Shown here: piece by piece, positions 8,587 to 16,446 of the stretch
Layout of the letters: the number at the start of each line of letters is the position of its first letter
How positions within the stretch are numbered: position 1 is the first letter of the stretch
Origin: Candidatus Melainabacteria bacterium RIFCSPLOWO2_02_FULL_35_15
GTDB taxonomy: Bacteria; Cyanobacteriota; Vampirovibrionia; 2-02-FULL-35-15
Assembly: GCA_001784585.1 (NCBI GenBank)
Contig: MFRN01000023.1
Span: 1 to 32,358 of the forward strand
Length of the DNA stretch: 32,358 bases
Direction: 5' to 3'
Notes under the pieces: model-generated
The model's database searches: none
The model's input: only the letters and a program-made list of their open reading frames with translations
Told to the model about the DNA's origin: nothing
Made by a program: the position numbers and the translations under genes

Positions 8587-8910
8587 ATGTCAAATGTAGG
8601 TGATGTAACAGACGTAACTTTTGAGACAGAGGTCCTGAAATCTCCAATACCGGTTTTAGTAGACTTCTGGGCGCCCTGGTGTGGCCCGTGCAGAGCAGTA
8701 GCTCCTGTAGTTGATGAGATTGCAAATGAATATAAAGGAAGATTAAAAGTATTAAAGCTTAACACTGATGAGAATCCCAAAACAGCCCAATCTTACAGAA
8801 TTAGCGGTATTCCAAGCTTAATGGTTTTTAAAAACGGACAGCCCGTGGAACAAGTCGTAGGTGCAGTACCAAAATCCACGTTGTCTTCGGCTGTTGAAAA
8901 GCATGTTTAA
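8587..8910 (+). CDS. trxA: Thioredoxin
   Basis: A 107-residue thioredoxin with the active site [15 protein letters not shown] (about 29-43), the cis-proline loop [11 protein letters not shown] (about 75-85) and the KLNTDENP strand. It is a cytosolic disulfide reductant for ribonucleotide reductase and other enzymes. It lacks a signal peptide. It has its own strong promoter inside the ruvA 5' end and probably reads through into the membrane protein 5 nt downstream. AAAGGA stands about 12 nt before the ATG. Confidence 0.97.
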   Translation: MSNVGDVTDVTFETEVLKSPIPVLVDFWAPWCGPCRAVAPVVDEIANEYKGRLKVLKLNTDENPKTAQSYRISGIPSLMVFKNGQPVEQVVGAVPKSTLSSAVEKHV

Positions 8911-8915
8911 GACAA

Positions 8916-9914
8916 ATGAATACACAAGTCAAAGATTTAACAGATCATAAAACAAAAAAAAAACAAAAACTTAAAAACACATTTAGGATTTTAATTAGCT
9001 TAATAGCTTTTGTATGTTTAATAAAGTTCGGAAAAGTTGATTTACATACAGCATTTAAGTATTTAATAAAAGTTAATCCGGTTTATTTTATCCTGGCTTA
9101 TCTCAGTTATATGATAACTGTTTTAATTGCTGCTGTAAGATTTTATTTTTCATCTCATGCTCTTGGCTTCAATAAAAATTTTTTTCAATTATTACAATTA
9201 AACTTTGTAGGTGCTTTTTTTAATAATTTCTTACCTACTACTTTTGGCGGTGATGCTTTAAGAGGATACTATTTAAGACAAGGCTCTCATATTTCACTGG
9301 CTAAAGCAGCAGCATGTATTATTTATGAGCGTTATACAGGAATGATCGTATTGTTCTGGGCAGCTTCTCTGGCATTTATTCTGCAAAGTACAGGAATTAT
9401 AAACCAGTCTGCCTGGCAGGTTCCCCAACAGCTGATTTTGTTTACTCATATTGGTTCTATAATAACAATTTTTTTAATTCCTTTTTTACCACAGATAAGT
9501 AACTTGTTTTTTGGACATTCAAACTGGATTTATAAAAAGGTTATTGAACCTGTTGTTATTTACTGGCATGATTTAAAGCTCATGACAAGAGTACTTATAC
9601 TTTCATTATTACTCCAAATATTTGTACTTTCATGTCATTTTTTTATTGCAATGGCTTTAGGAATTAAAATCCCGTTCAGTTATTATTTAGTCTTTTATCC
9701 TTTAACTACAATTGCAGGCTTTATGATCCCCAGCTTAAACGGGCTCGGCATAAGAGAAGGTGCATATATTTATTTTTTAAGCAGGGTGAATATAAACAAT
9801 GAACAAGGTCTGGCATTTAGTGTTTGCTGGTTAATAATTTTACTTATCACCAGCGTTATTGGTGGTTTGGTTTACATGTTCGGGGATTTTAGGAAGCATA
9901 AACCGTTATCGTAG
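8916..9914 (+). CDS. LPG-synthase-type / UPF0104 integral membrane protein
   Basis: This 332-residue polytopic protein has about eight hydrophobic segments. It shows the family signatures FFNNFLPTTFGGDALRGYYL (about 99-118), AAACIIYERYTGM and the late MIPSLNGLGIREGAYIYF segment. These belong to the transmembrane domain shared by lysylphosphatidylglycerol synthases (MprF/AglD-like flippases). The soluble aminoacyltransferase domain of MprF is absent, so a lipid or glycolipid transport role is more likely than lysyl transfer. It follows trxA by 5 nt. Its stop codon TAG lies inside the GTAGAGA palindrome at 9910-9939, and its last 9 bp overlap the convergent ABC exporter. Confidence 0.85.
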   Translation: MNTQVKDLTDHKTKKKQKLKNTFRILISLIAFVCLIKFGKVDLHTAFKYLIKVNPVYFILAYLSYMITVLIAAVRFYFSSHALGFNKNFFQLLQLNFVGAFFNNFLPTTFGGDALRGYYLRQGSHISLAKAAACIIYERYTGMIVLFWAASLAFILQSTGIINQSAWQVPQQLILFTHIGSIITIFLIPFLPQISNLFFGHSNWIYKKVIEPVVIYWHDLKLMTRVLILSLLLQIFVLSCHFFIAMALGIKIPFSYYLVFYPLTTIAGFMIPSLNGLGIREGAYIYFLSRVNINNEQGLAFSVCWLIILLITSVIGGLVYMFGDFRKHKPLS

Positions 9915-11672
9915 AGATGTAGTTAGGCGCGTCTCTATGATTTCCCCATTCTCAACAGCAATAACTTTATCTGCATCATTAATAGTAGACTGTTTATGAG
10001 CAATGATAATTACAGTTCTGTTTTGTACCAGTTCGTTAATGGCTTCCTGAATATATCCTTCTGACTCATGATCCAGATGGCTTGTAGGCTCATCCAGAAT
10101 TAGTATAGGAGCATCTTTTAAAAATGCTCTTGCAAGTGCTATTCTCTGTCTCTGTCCGCCTGAAAGTTTTGTACCGTTTTCACCCACAATAGTTTCAAAA
10201 CCTTCATAAAACTTCTCTATAAATTCAAGCACATGGGCTTTTTTTGCTGCTTCCAGAATTTCAGCTTCAGTAGCATTTGGTTTTCCAAAAACGATATTTT
10301 CTTTTACTGAACAATTAAAAAGTACCTGTTCCTGTGTAACTAAAGCTATCTGAGACCTTAGAGAATGAATATCTATTGTTTTAATATCAATGCCATCAAT
10401 TTCAATATTTCCGTTTTGTGAATCATAAAAGCGCGGAATTAAACTTACAAGAGTAGTTTTTCCCACCCCGGATGGTCCAATTAATGCGACCTTTTCACCA
10501 GGATTTATTTCCAAATTTATATTTTTTAAAATTTCTCTTCCGTCAGAATAAGCAAAACAAACATTTTTGAAAATAATTTGTCCTTTCAGTCTTTTTACAT
10601 GTGAAATTACCTTTGGTTCTTTAAGAGCCGGTTTTTGATCCAAAATTTCAAATACTCTTTCAGATGCTCCCAGAGCTTGCTGAAGTGTAGACCATACGCG
10701 GCTTATACGTTTAATGGGTTCGTATAAAAGAACAGTGGTTAAAAAATAAGAAGAAAAATCTCCAAGTGTAATTTGATGAAGGATTACACTTTTCATTCCG
10801 CACCAGAAAACAAAAGCTACCCCGCATGCTCCGACAAGTGCTGTAATAGGTGAAATCATTGCTTCAATTGTTACTGTTTTTTTAAGAGTTGAAAAAAGTT
10901 TGGAATTTATGTTTTGAAATTGTTTATCTCTTACTGGTTCCAGATTATATGCCTGAGATAGTTTCAAATTTTGTAAGCTTTCCTGAACATATGCAGAAAT
11001 ATCTCCGATATTTTCCTGTCCTCGTCTGCTTAGCTTTCTTAGTCTTTTAGCCAGATTTATAATTGGAATAACAAAAAGCGGAATAACTATTCCTGCAATA
11101 AGTGTTAAATACCAGTTTACAGAAAGCAGCCATGCAAAAAGAAAAACAGCTTTGCTTGAGTCATTAAAGATCGTAGTAATGGTTTCTGCAACCCAGGATT
11201 GAACTGCAACAAGATCATTTGTAACTCTTGAAACATAAGTACCACTCATTTCTTTTGTAACCTGCGATAAAGATAATTTCTGAAGATGTTCATGCAATTT
11301 ATTTCTAATATCTCTTACAGTTGCAACGCCTACATATCGTATACAAAACTGGTACGAGAATCTTAAAATCCCGTCAATAAAATAAGCAACTACAATTAAA
11401 ACCGGAATTAAACCAAGTAGTTCTGTCGCATGAATACTCATACTTGGTGAACCAATAAGAGTTTTAAGCTGTTTTGGCAGAAGAAAAATTCTTCCCTGCT
11501 GGTTTGGCATGTTTAAGCCGTCAATTGCAATCTTTACAAGCCATGAAGGAAGCAGAGAGATAAATCCTCCAAAAACCATTGAAACAAATGCAATTGAAAA
11601 TAAAAACCAGTATTTTTTCCCAAAGAATAATAATCGGGATAATGTACTCATGAGATTAAGATTATATCGCAT
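9906..11672 (-). CDS. MsbA-like ABC exporter (membrane and ATPase fused)
   Basis: This 588-residue half-transporter should work as a homodimer. About six membrane helices are followed by an ATPase with Walker A GPSGVGKTT (about 398-406), the signature LSGGQRQRIALARAF (about 501-515) and Walker B ILILDEPTSHLD. It is of the MsbA/LmrA lipid- or drug-exporter type. Neighbouring lptB, lptF/G and lpxI make lipid A-core flipping the likeliest job, but substrate cannot be proven. The start may be ATG 11672 or, more likely, ATG 11651 (MSTLSRLLFFGKK), because TATAAT on the minus strand at 11661-11666 lies between them. The last codons (ETRLTTSLR) are encoded by the palindrome at 9910-9939, an evident late extension. 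Confidence 0.9.
   Translation of the reverse strand: MRYNLNLMSTLSRLLFFGKKYWFLFSIAFVSMVFGGFISLLPSWLVKIAIDGLNMPNQQGRIFLLPKQLKTLIGSPSMSIHATELLGLIPVLIVVAYFIDGILRFSYQFCIRYVGVATVRDIRNKLHEHLQKLSLSQVTKEMSGTYVSRVTNDLVAVQSWVAETITTIFNDSSKAVFLFAWLLSVNWYLTLIAGIVIPLFVIPIINLAKRLRKLSRRGQENIGDISAYVQESLQNLKLSQAYNLEPVRDKQFQNINSKLFSTLKKTVTIEAMISPITALVGACGVAFVFWCGMKSVILHQITLGDFSSYFLTTVLLYEPIKRISRVWSTLQQALGASERVFEILDQKPALKEPKVISHVKRLKGQIIFKNVCFAYSDGREILKNINLEINPGEKVALIGPSGVGKTTLVSLIPRFYDSQNGNIEIDGIDIKTIDIHSLRSQIALVTQEQVLFNCSVKENIVFGKPNATEAEILEAAKKAHVLEFIEKFYEGFETIVGENGTKLSGGQRQRIALARAFLKDAPILILDEPTSHLDHESEGYIQEAINELVQNRTVIIIAHKQSTINDADKVIAVENGEIIETRLTTSLR
9910..9939. repeat. GTAGAGA-type palindrome at the convergent 3' ends of two genes
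   Basis: CGTAGAGA at 9910-9917 and TCTCTATG at 9932-9939 form an imperfect inverted repeat related to 7072-7103. One strand supplies the TAG stop of the LPG-synthase-like gene; the other supplies the final residues of the ABC exporter. Confidence 0.75.
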
Positions 11673-11752
11673 TACAATTTTTATAAATACTTATATTGTG
11701 AGGCTAAAAAGGTTAATATTGTAGAGAAATTTCCTACGCTTTTTTAATTATA

Positions 11753-11780
11753 GGATTCATCAGATTTGTTCGGTGAATCC
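11753..11780 (+). repeat. GGATTCA/TGAATCC hairpin B in the tetR leader
   Basis: This second copy of hairpin B1 (6807-6834, opposite strand) differs by only two bases over about 32 nt, including the flanking GATC. It is 61 nt upstream of the TetR start codon. Confidence 0.8.
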
Positions 11781-11809
11781 GATCCGGTGAAAGAGATTGA
11801 CCGACGGAA

Positions 11810-11830
11810 GCCACCAACTTGTTTGGTGGC
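11810..11830 (+). repeat. CTTGT-loop hairpin A in the tetR leader
   Basis: GCCACCAA, loop CTTGT, TTGGTGGC: a perfect 8-bp stem. ATTATAAAAA and then the ATG follow immediately. The loop and 3' flank match 6728-6746, but the stem is unrelated. Confidence 0.85.
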
Positions 11831-11840
11831 ATTATAAAAA

Positions 11841-12464
11841 ATGCAAGAAACAAATTTACCCCAACGGCCGAAATCCGCAAAAGCCCAGAGAACAAGGCAA
11901 AAAATTTTAGAAGCTGCAAGAGCGGTCTTTGCTGAATATGGTTTTGCAAAAGCTACGGCTGAAGAAATATCTACAAAAGCAGGAGTTGGCTATGGCACTT
12001 TTTATCTTTATTTTGCAGATAAAAGACAGGCATTGCATACCATTCTGGCTGAAGTCGATGACAAGCTTTATCAGCTTGGACAGTCAGAAGGTGTTGAAAA
12101 ACCATGTCTTGGACTTGGAGCACTGGCACCGATTAAAGCTACTATCGGCGGATTTTTTGACAGCTTTAAAGCATATGCAGATGTTTTAAAAATCTGCCAT
12201 GAGCTTTCAGCGACTGATCCGGATTTTAAAAATCAGCATGACAAAGTAAGAGCACGTCTTGTAGACAGAATTAAAGAACATATTTTAAAAGGAATAGAAT
12301 TCGGGAATGCCAGAAATTTAGATCCTGAAATTACCTCGATGGCTATAGCCGGCATGGTAGAAACTATTGCAGTAGAGTGGTTTTTTAATAACAGAGAATG
12401 GAACAGAGAAAAAGTAATCAATACTGTAGCAAAGCTTTATTATGGAGCAGTGGTGAAGAGTTAA
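11841..12464 (+). CDS. TetR/AcrR-family transcriptional regulator
   Basis: This 207-residue regulator has an N-terminal helix-turn-helix. RTRQKILEAARAVFAEYGFAK starts it, and ISTKAGVGYGTFYLYFADKRQAL (about 44-66) is the recognition region typical of TetR. The C-terminal part is a variable ligand-binding and dimerisation domain; the ligand is unknown. It stands divergent to the MsbA-like exporter and convergent with fabI (1 nt between stops). Control of the exporter, or of fatty acid or lipid genes, is therefore plausible but unproven. There is no Shine-Dalgarno: the ATG sits directly behind the CTTGT hairpin and ATTATAAAAA. Confidence 0.93.
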   Translation: MQETNLPQRPKSAKAQRTRQKILEAARAVFAEYGFAKATAEEISTKAGVGYGTFYLYFADKRQALHTILAEVDDKLYQLGQSEGVEKPCLGLGALAPIKATIGGFFDSFKAYADVLKICHELSATDPDFKNQHDKVRARLVDRIKEHILKGIEFGNARNLDPEITSMAIAGMVETIAVEWFFNNREWNREKVINTVAKLYYGAVVKS

Positions 12465-12465
12465 C

Positions 12466-13248
12466 CTACATAGCCAGTGTATTATAACCACAGTCTACAT
12501 AGATTAATTCACCGGTTATTGCACGGGATAAATCACTGAATAAAAATACACATGTATCAGCTACTTCTTCTGCTGAAACATTTTTCTTTAGTGGTGCTAC
12601 AGATCTAAAATGCTCAAGCATTTTACTAAAATCATCAATACCGCTGGCAGAGAGAGTTTTAATAGGTCCTGGAGAAACTACATTTACACGAATATTTTTT
12701 GGACCCATGTCATAAGCTAAGTATCTGGCTGTACTTTCAAGAGCAGCTTTTGCTACACCCATTACGTTATAGTTTTTTACTACTCTTTCGCTCCCTAAAT
12801 AACTCAGCGCTACTATACTTCCGCCTTTTTCTTCCATAAGCGGTTTAAATACTTTAGACAGTGCTATTAAAGAATAACTGCTTACATCCTGAGCGAGATG
12901 ATAACCGTCCCGTGAAGTGTTTACAAACTCTCCGCCTAGTTCTTCACGCTTTGCAAATGCTACAGCATGTAAAAAGAAATCTATCTGACCGTATTGTTTT
13001 TTAATAGTTTCACCACAAGAAGATAATTCTTCATCTTTTGTTACATCCAAATTTACTGAAAATGGATCCAGATTTTCTTCTTTAAAAAGTTTTCCCAGAT
13101 TCCGTAAAACTCTTTCACCCTGATAAGTAAAACCAATTTCAGCACCTTCTCTCATGCAGGCCTTTGCAACTGCCCAAGCTATACTCCATTTATTTGCTAC
13201 GCCGATGATAATACCTTTTTTACCTTTTAACAAATTGTTTGATGACAT
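12466..13248 (-). CDS. fabI: Enoyl-[acyl-carrier-protein] reductase (NADH)
   Basis: FabI reduces trans-2-enoyl-ACP in the last step of each fatty acid elongation round. The nucleotide-binding segment IIIGVANKWSIAWAVAKA is the FabI-specific form. The active site is Tyr150, Tyr160 and Lys167 (YNVMGVAK, Y-x6-K) in the numbering used here, and VSPGPIKTLSASGI follows. I choose ATG 13248, giving 260 residues, the family's usual length, with AAAGGA about 10 nt upstream. The ORF extends to an ATG at 13299, but those 17 residues are Gln/Ser-rich and probably leader. A promoter-like TTAACA-16-TATTAT (13306-13333, minus strand) lies just upstream, so the leader would be about 50 nt. Confidence 0.96.
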   Translation of the reverse strand: MSSNNLLKGKKGIIIGVANKWSIAWAVAKACMREGAEIGFTYQGERVLRNLGKLFKEENLDPFSVNLDVTKDEELSSCGETIKKQYGQIDFFLHAVAFAKREELGGEFVNTSRDGYHLAQDVSSYSLIALSKVFKPLMEEKGGSIVALSYLGSERVVKNYNVMGVAKAALESTARYLAYDMGPKNIRVNVVSPGPIKTLSASGIDDFSKMLEHFRSVAPLKKNVSAEEVADTCVFLFSDLSRAITGELIYVDCGYNTLAM

Positions 13249-13305
13249 ACTTAGGTTTTCCTTTTGTATTGATTTTGGAATTGTTTGTGTTTGAGACATG
13301 GCAAT

Positions 13306-13333
13306 ATAATACCAAATTTACGATACATGTTAA
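13306..13333 (-). promoter_or_regulatory. Probable fabI promoter
   Basis: Read on the minus strand, TTAACA (13333-13328), 16 nt and TATTAT (13311-13306). A transcript would begin near 13299, giving a leader of about 50 nt with AAAGGA before ATG 13248. Confidence 0.5.
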
Positions 13334-13352
13334 ATTAATATGGTTATAACGC

Positions 13353-14081
13353 ATGACACTTAAAGCAAAAAACCTGACCAAATCATTTAACGGGAAGACA
13401 ATTGTAAATAATATTTCTATTGAAGTAAAGCCCGGGGAAATAGTCGGTCTTTTGGGTCCTAATGGAGCAGGCAAGACTACTTCGTTTGATATGGTTGTAG
13501 GACTTATAAAACCTGGGCATGGTGAGATTTATTTATTTGAAAAAAATATTACAAACTTTCCGGTTCATGAAAGAGCAAAAGCAGGAATTGGTTATCTTAC
13601 ACAGGAGCCGTCTGTGTTCAGGCATTTAAGTGTAGCTGATAATTTGAGACTGATTTGGGATGTATCGGAAAGCAGGGATCAGAAAAAAGAAAAAGAGAAA
13701 CTGGAAGAGCTGTTGACAGAATTTGATCTTTTGGATTTGAAAGATCACATTGCAATTAGTTTAAGCGGCGGTGAAAGGCGCAGAGTGGAAATAGCCAGAG
13801 TCTTAGCATGTGATCCAAAATTTATCCTGCTGGATGAACCATTTACCGGAATAGATCCAATTGCCATTCAGGAGATTCAAAAAATAATTTCAAATTTAAC
13901 CAGATTAAGAAACATAGGAATTTTGCTTACTGATCACAATCCACGAGCCACACTGGCAATAACTAACAGAGCGTATATTATTCAGGACGGAAAAATACTT
14001 TTAAGCGGACTGGCAAAAGAAATTGCAAAAGATCCAATCGCTCTAAAATACTATCTGGGGGAGGATTTTAAGCTTGATTAA
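13353..14081 (+). CDS. lptB: LPS export ABC ATPase
   Basis: LptB (242 residues) is the cytoplasmic ATPase of the LptB2FG complex, which extracts LPS from the inner membrane and drives it to the outer membrane. It has Walker A GPNGAGKTT (about 36-44), the Q-loop region GYLTQEPSVFRHLSV typical of LptB, the signature LSGGERRRVEIARVLA (about 137-152), Walker B ILLDEPFTGIDP, and the switch His in LLTDHN. The next gene overlaps by 8 nt and encodes its membrane partner, which strongly supports the Lpt assignment over a generic ABC ATPase. It starts 104 nt from the divergent fabI ATG. Confidence 0.95.
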   Translation: MTLKAKNLTKSFNGKTIVNNISIEVKPGEIVGLLGPNGAGKTTSFDMVVGLIKPGHGEIYLFEKNITNFPVHERAKAGIGYLTQEPSVFRHLSVADNLRLIWDVSESRDQKKEKEKLEELLTEFDLLDLKDHIAISLSGGERRRVEIARVLACDPKFILLDEPFTGIDPIAIQEIQKIISNLTRLRNIGILLTDHNPRATLAITNRAYIIQDGKILLSGLAKEIAKDPIALKYYLGEDFKLD

Positions 14082-15201
14082 TTTCAGATTAAATATTTTA
14101 GATAAATACATTATTAATGAGTTCTGGCTTCCGTTTATTTCAGGTTCAGCCATAATAACCGGTATTTGGCTCAGCGCAGATCAGCTTAGACAGGTTTTTA
14201 AATTAATAACTACATCAGATGCGCCACTTACAACAGCCGTAACTATTCTGGGCTTACATATGCCTGAGATTATAGTTATTACCATTCCTATCGGAGTCCT
14301 CTGGTCATCTTTCCTTGTTTTCAGCAGGTTAAATAATGACTCTGAAATAATCGCAATGAGAACAAGCGGGATAAGTTTAATAAAGATTCTAAGACCTGTT
14401 TTTATATTTGGTTTGTTTACCTCACTGGTTTCGTTTGCTCTTGGTGAACTAATAGTTCCGGTTTCTTCTCCACTTGCGCGAAAACTGGAAGTATATTCTA
14501 TTTATAAAAATCCTTTTCCAAACAGTCAGAAAAACTTTACTTATCTTGAAAAGAGCAGTAGTAAAAAATTAAGAAGAATTTTTTATGCGGCGTATTACAA
14601 TGCAGATAAAGATCTTTTAAAAAACATTGTCATTCTGGATTTTACAAGAGATGGTTTAACCCAGATTCATACTGCAAAACAAGCCCGCTGGTTACCGAAA
14701 AAAGGTGGATGGAGGTTATACAAAGGAACAAACCATTCTATTTCAACTGATAATTCTCTAAGCAGGGTTTCAAGCTTTGATGAGTTTTTTATTCCAAGTG
14801 GTTCTACGCCAGCAAAGCTAATCAGAGAAATCAGTAAGCCTGGTGAAATGAATTTTATAAGACTACGGAAATTTATTAATCTGCAAAAAAAATCAACTAT
14901 CCATACAGATGATTATAATGAAGCCAGAGTCACATTTCATGGCAAGTTTGCAAAACCGATTGCATGTCTTTTAATTGCATTAATTGGTGCGCCTTTGGGT
15001 ATACTTCCCAGGAGATCACATTCAGGCTGGAATTATATAATTCTTGCCTTTATAATTTTCCAGTTTTATATGAGTCAGTCTGTATGTAATTCACTGGCTG
15101 AGGCAGGCAAACTTACTCCGCTTTTTGCAGCATGGTTTCCAAATATTGTCTTATTCATAATTGCGTTAGTAGTTATTAGGCAGAAGGTAAGATTAGCGTA
15201 G
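14074..15201 (+). CDS. LptF/LptG-family LPS export permease
   Basis: This is a 375-residue permease of the YjgP/YjgQ family. N-terminal LDKYIINEFWLPF is followed by three membrane segments, with SRLNNDSEIIAMRTSGISLIK (about 90-110), the cytosolic coupling helix that contacts LptB. A periplasmic beta-jellyroll region spans about 135-285, and then come three C-terminal membrane segments. E. coli uses LptF plus LptG; only one permease is present here. A second may be elsewhere or this one may act as a homodimer, as proposed for single-gene cases in some lineages. It overlaps lptB by 8 nt, so the two are translationally coupled. Confidence 0.92.
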   Translation: MINFRLNILDKYIINEFWLPFISGSAIITGIWLSADQLRQVFKLITTSDAPLTTAVTILGLHMPEIIVITIPIGVLWSSFLVFSRLNNDSEIIAMRTSGISLIKILRPVFIFGLFTSLVSFALGELIVPVSSPLARKLEVYSIYKNPFPNSQKNFTYLEKSSSKKLRRIFYAAYYNADKDLLKNIVILDFTRDGLTQIHTAKQARWLPKKGGWRLYKGTNHSISTDNSLSRVSSFDEFFIPSGSTPAKLIREISKPGEMNFIRLRKFINLQKKSTIHTDDYNEARVTFHGKFAKPIACLLIALIGAPLGILPRRSHSGWNYIILAFIIFQFYMSQSVCNSLAEAGKLTPLFAAWFPNIVLFIIALVVIRQKVRLA

Positions 15202-15215
15202 TTTTTGTCCTGCGC

Positions 15216-15221
15216 TACAAT
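15216..15221 (+). promoter_or_regulatory. -10 box next to the mnmA start
   Basis: TACAAT lies 7 nt before ATG 15229, so transcription would begin at about the A of the ATG. The -35 (TTAGCG at 15193-15198, 17-nt spacing) is weak. Confidence 0.4.
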
Positions 15222-15228
15222 ATAAACC

Positions 15229-16446
15229 ATGCCGACAACCCTGGAAACATCACATACATATAAAAACTACTGGCCGCCGAAAGGCAGCAAAATTGCTGTG
15301 TGTATGAGTGGGGGTGTGGACAGCAGCACCAGTGCATTAATTTTAAAAGAAAAAGGATATGAAACCATTGGTTTAACAGGATGGCTGATTAAAGGCTCAG
15401 GGCGCTGTTGTGATAATGGAATGATAAATGCTCTAAAAGTCTGTGAACAAATAGGGGTTAATCATATCTCAAAAGATTTAAGAGTATTTTTTAAACAAGA
15501 AATTGTCGATCCGTTTATTAATTCATATCAAGCGGGCTCTACGCCTATTCCCTGTATTGCCTGCAATAACACTATTAAATGGGGGTTACTTATGCAGTAT
15601 GCATTTGATGAATTAAATTGTACACATATTGCTACAGGACATTATGCAAAATTAACTGTAGAGACTTGCTACAACAAGCCTCTTTATAAAATTGTCCGCC
15701 CGAAAGATTTAAAAAAAGATCAGACATTTATGCTCTGGGGACTAAACCAGGAAGTACTTTCCAGGACTGTGTTTCCGCTTGGAGATCTAATAAAAGAAGA
15801 AGTAAGAGAAATTGCAAAAGAAAGAAATCTTGTAGTAGCTGATAAAGAAGAAAGTCAGGATATTTGTTTTATATCAGACAAAGAAGGCACTCAGGGCTTC
15901 TTAGGAAAATACCTGGAATCAAAAGAAGGTTATATTATTGAAAATAAAACAGGAAATATTCTTGGCATTCATCAAGGCACACATAACTATACGATTGGGC
16001 AGAGAAAAGGCATTGGTATTGCATACAGTGAACCTTTATACGTAATTGATCTGGATGTGGAAAATAATATTATTTATGCTGGCACAAAGGATGAGCTGGA
16101 AGGATGTGAACTAATTGCAAAAAATGTGAATTGGATTGTACCTTCCCACGTCATTGCGAGGAGCAAAGCGACGAAGCCACGCCAAAGGCGGGCGAAGCAA
16201 TCTCCTAATGTGTCACAGAATGAGATTGCTTTGTCGGGCTCTGCCCTCCTCGCAATGACACCGAAACAAATCAGAGCAAAAATCCGCTATAATTCCAAAA
16301 CCTATCCAGCAATGGTTTCTATGCTTGATAATAACAAAGTAAAAGTAATCTTCCATGAACCTCAGTTAGCGGTTACTCCCGGGCAAGCATGTGTATTTTA
16401 TGATGAAACCGATCAGATTTTATTAGGTGGGGGATGGATTATTTAA
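15229..16446 (+). CDS. mnmA: tRNA-specific 2-thiouridylase MnmA with an in-frame repeat insertion
   Basis: MnmA thiolates U34 of tRNAs for Lys, Glu and Gln. The PP-loop MSGGVDSS is at about 26-33, the first catalytic Cys in STPIPCIACN, the tRNA-binding KDQTFML and the second Cys in SQDICFI. The GRCC plus CEQIG segment resembles cyanobacterial MnmA. The protein is 405 residues, about 38 longer than expected. The excess (about residues 307-345, KATKPRQRRAKQ and on) is encoded by a palindromic element at 16150-16259 that lies in a loop before the C-terminal beta-barrel. Removing it restores normal length and the junction to IRAKIRY. TACAAT ends 7 nt before the ATG, suggesting a leaderless message. 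Confidence 0.94.
   Translation: MPTTLETSHTYKNYWPPKGSKIAVCMSGGVDSSTSALILKEKGYETIGLTGWLIKGSGRCCDNGMINALKVCEQIGVNHISKDLRVFFKQEIVDPFINSYQAGSTPIPCIACNNTIKWGLLMQYAFDELNCTHIATGHYAKLTVETCYNKPLYKIVRPKDLKKDQTFMLWGLNQEVLSRTVFPLGDLIKEEVREIAKERNLVVADKEESQDICFISDKEGTQGFLGKYLESKEGYIIENKTGNILGIHQGTHNYTIGQRKGIGIAYSEPLYVIDLDVENNIIYAGTKDELEGCELIAKNVNWIVPSHVIARSKATKPRQRRAKQSPNVSQNEIALSGSALLAMTPKQIRAKIRYNSKTYPAMVSMLDNNKVKVIFHEPQLAVTPGQACVFYDETDQILLGGGWII
16150..16259 (+). repeat. 110-bp GTCATTGCGAGG palindromic element inside mnmA
   Basis: The terminal arms GTCATTGCGAGGAG (16150-16163) and CTCCTCGCAATGAC (16246-16259) are exact complements, as are the inner AAGCAATCTC (16195-16204) and GAGATTGCTT (16222-16231). 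The whole element is open in the mnmA frame. A half copy lies at 20788-20815. Confidence 0.88.

Noticed and set aside
11721-11737. Mini-palindrome GTAGAGAAATTTCCTAC before the TetR leader
   Set aside because: It has GTAG/CTAC ends like the larger elements but one unpaired base and only about 8 bp, too short to assign to a family.
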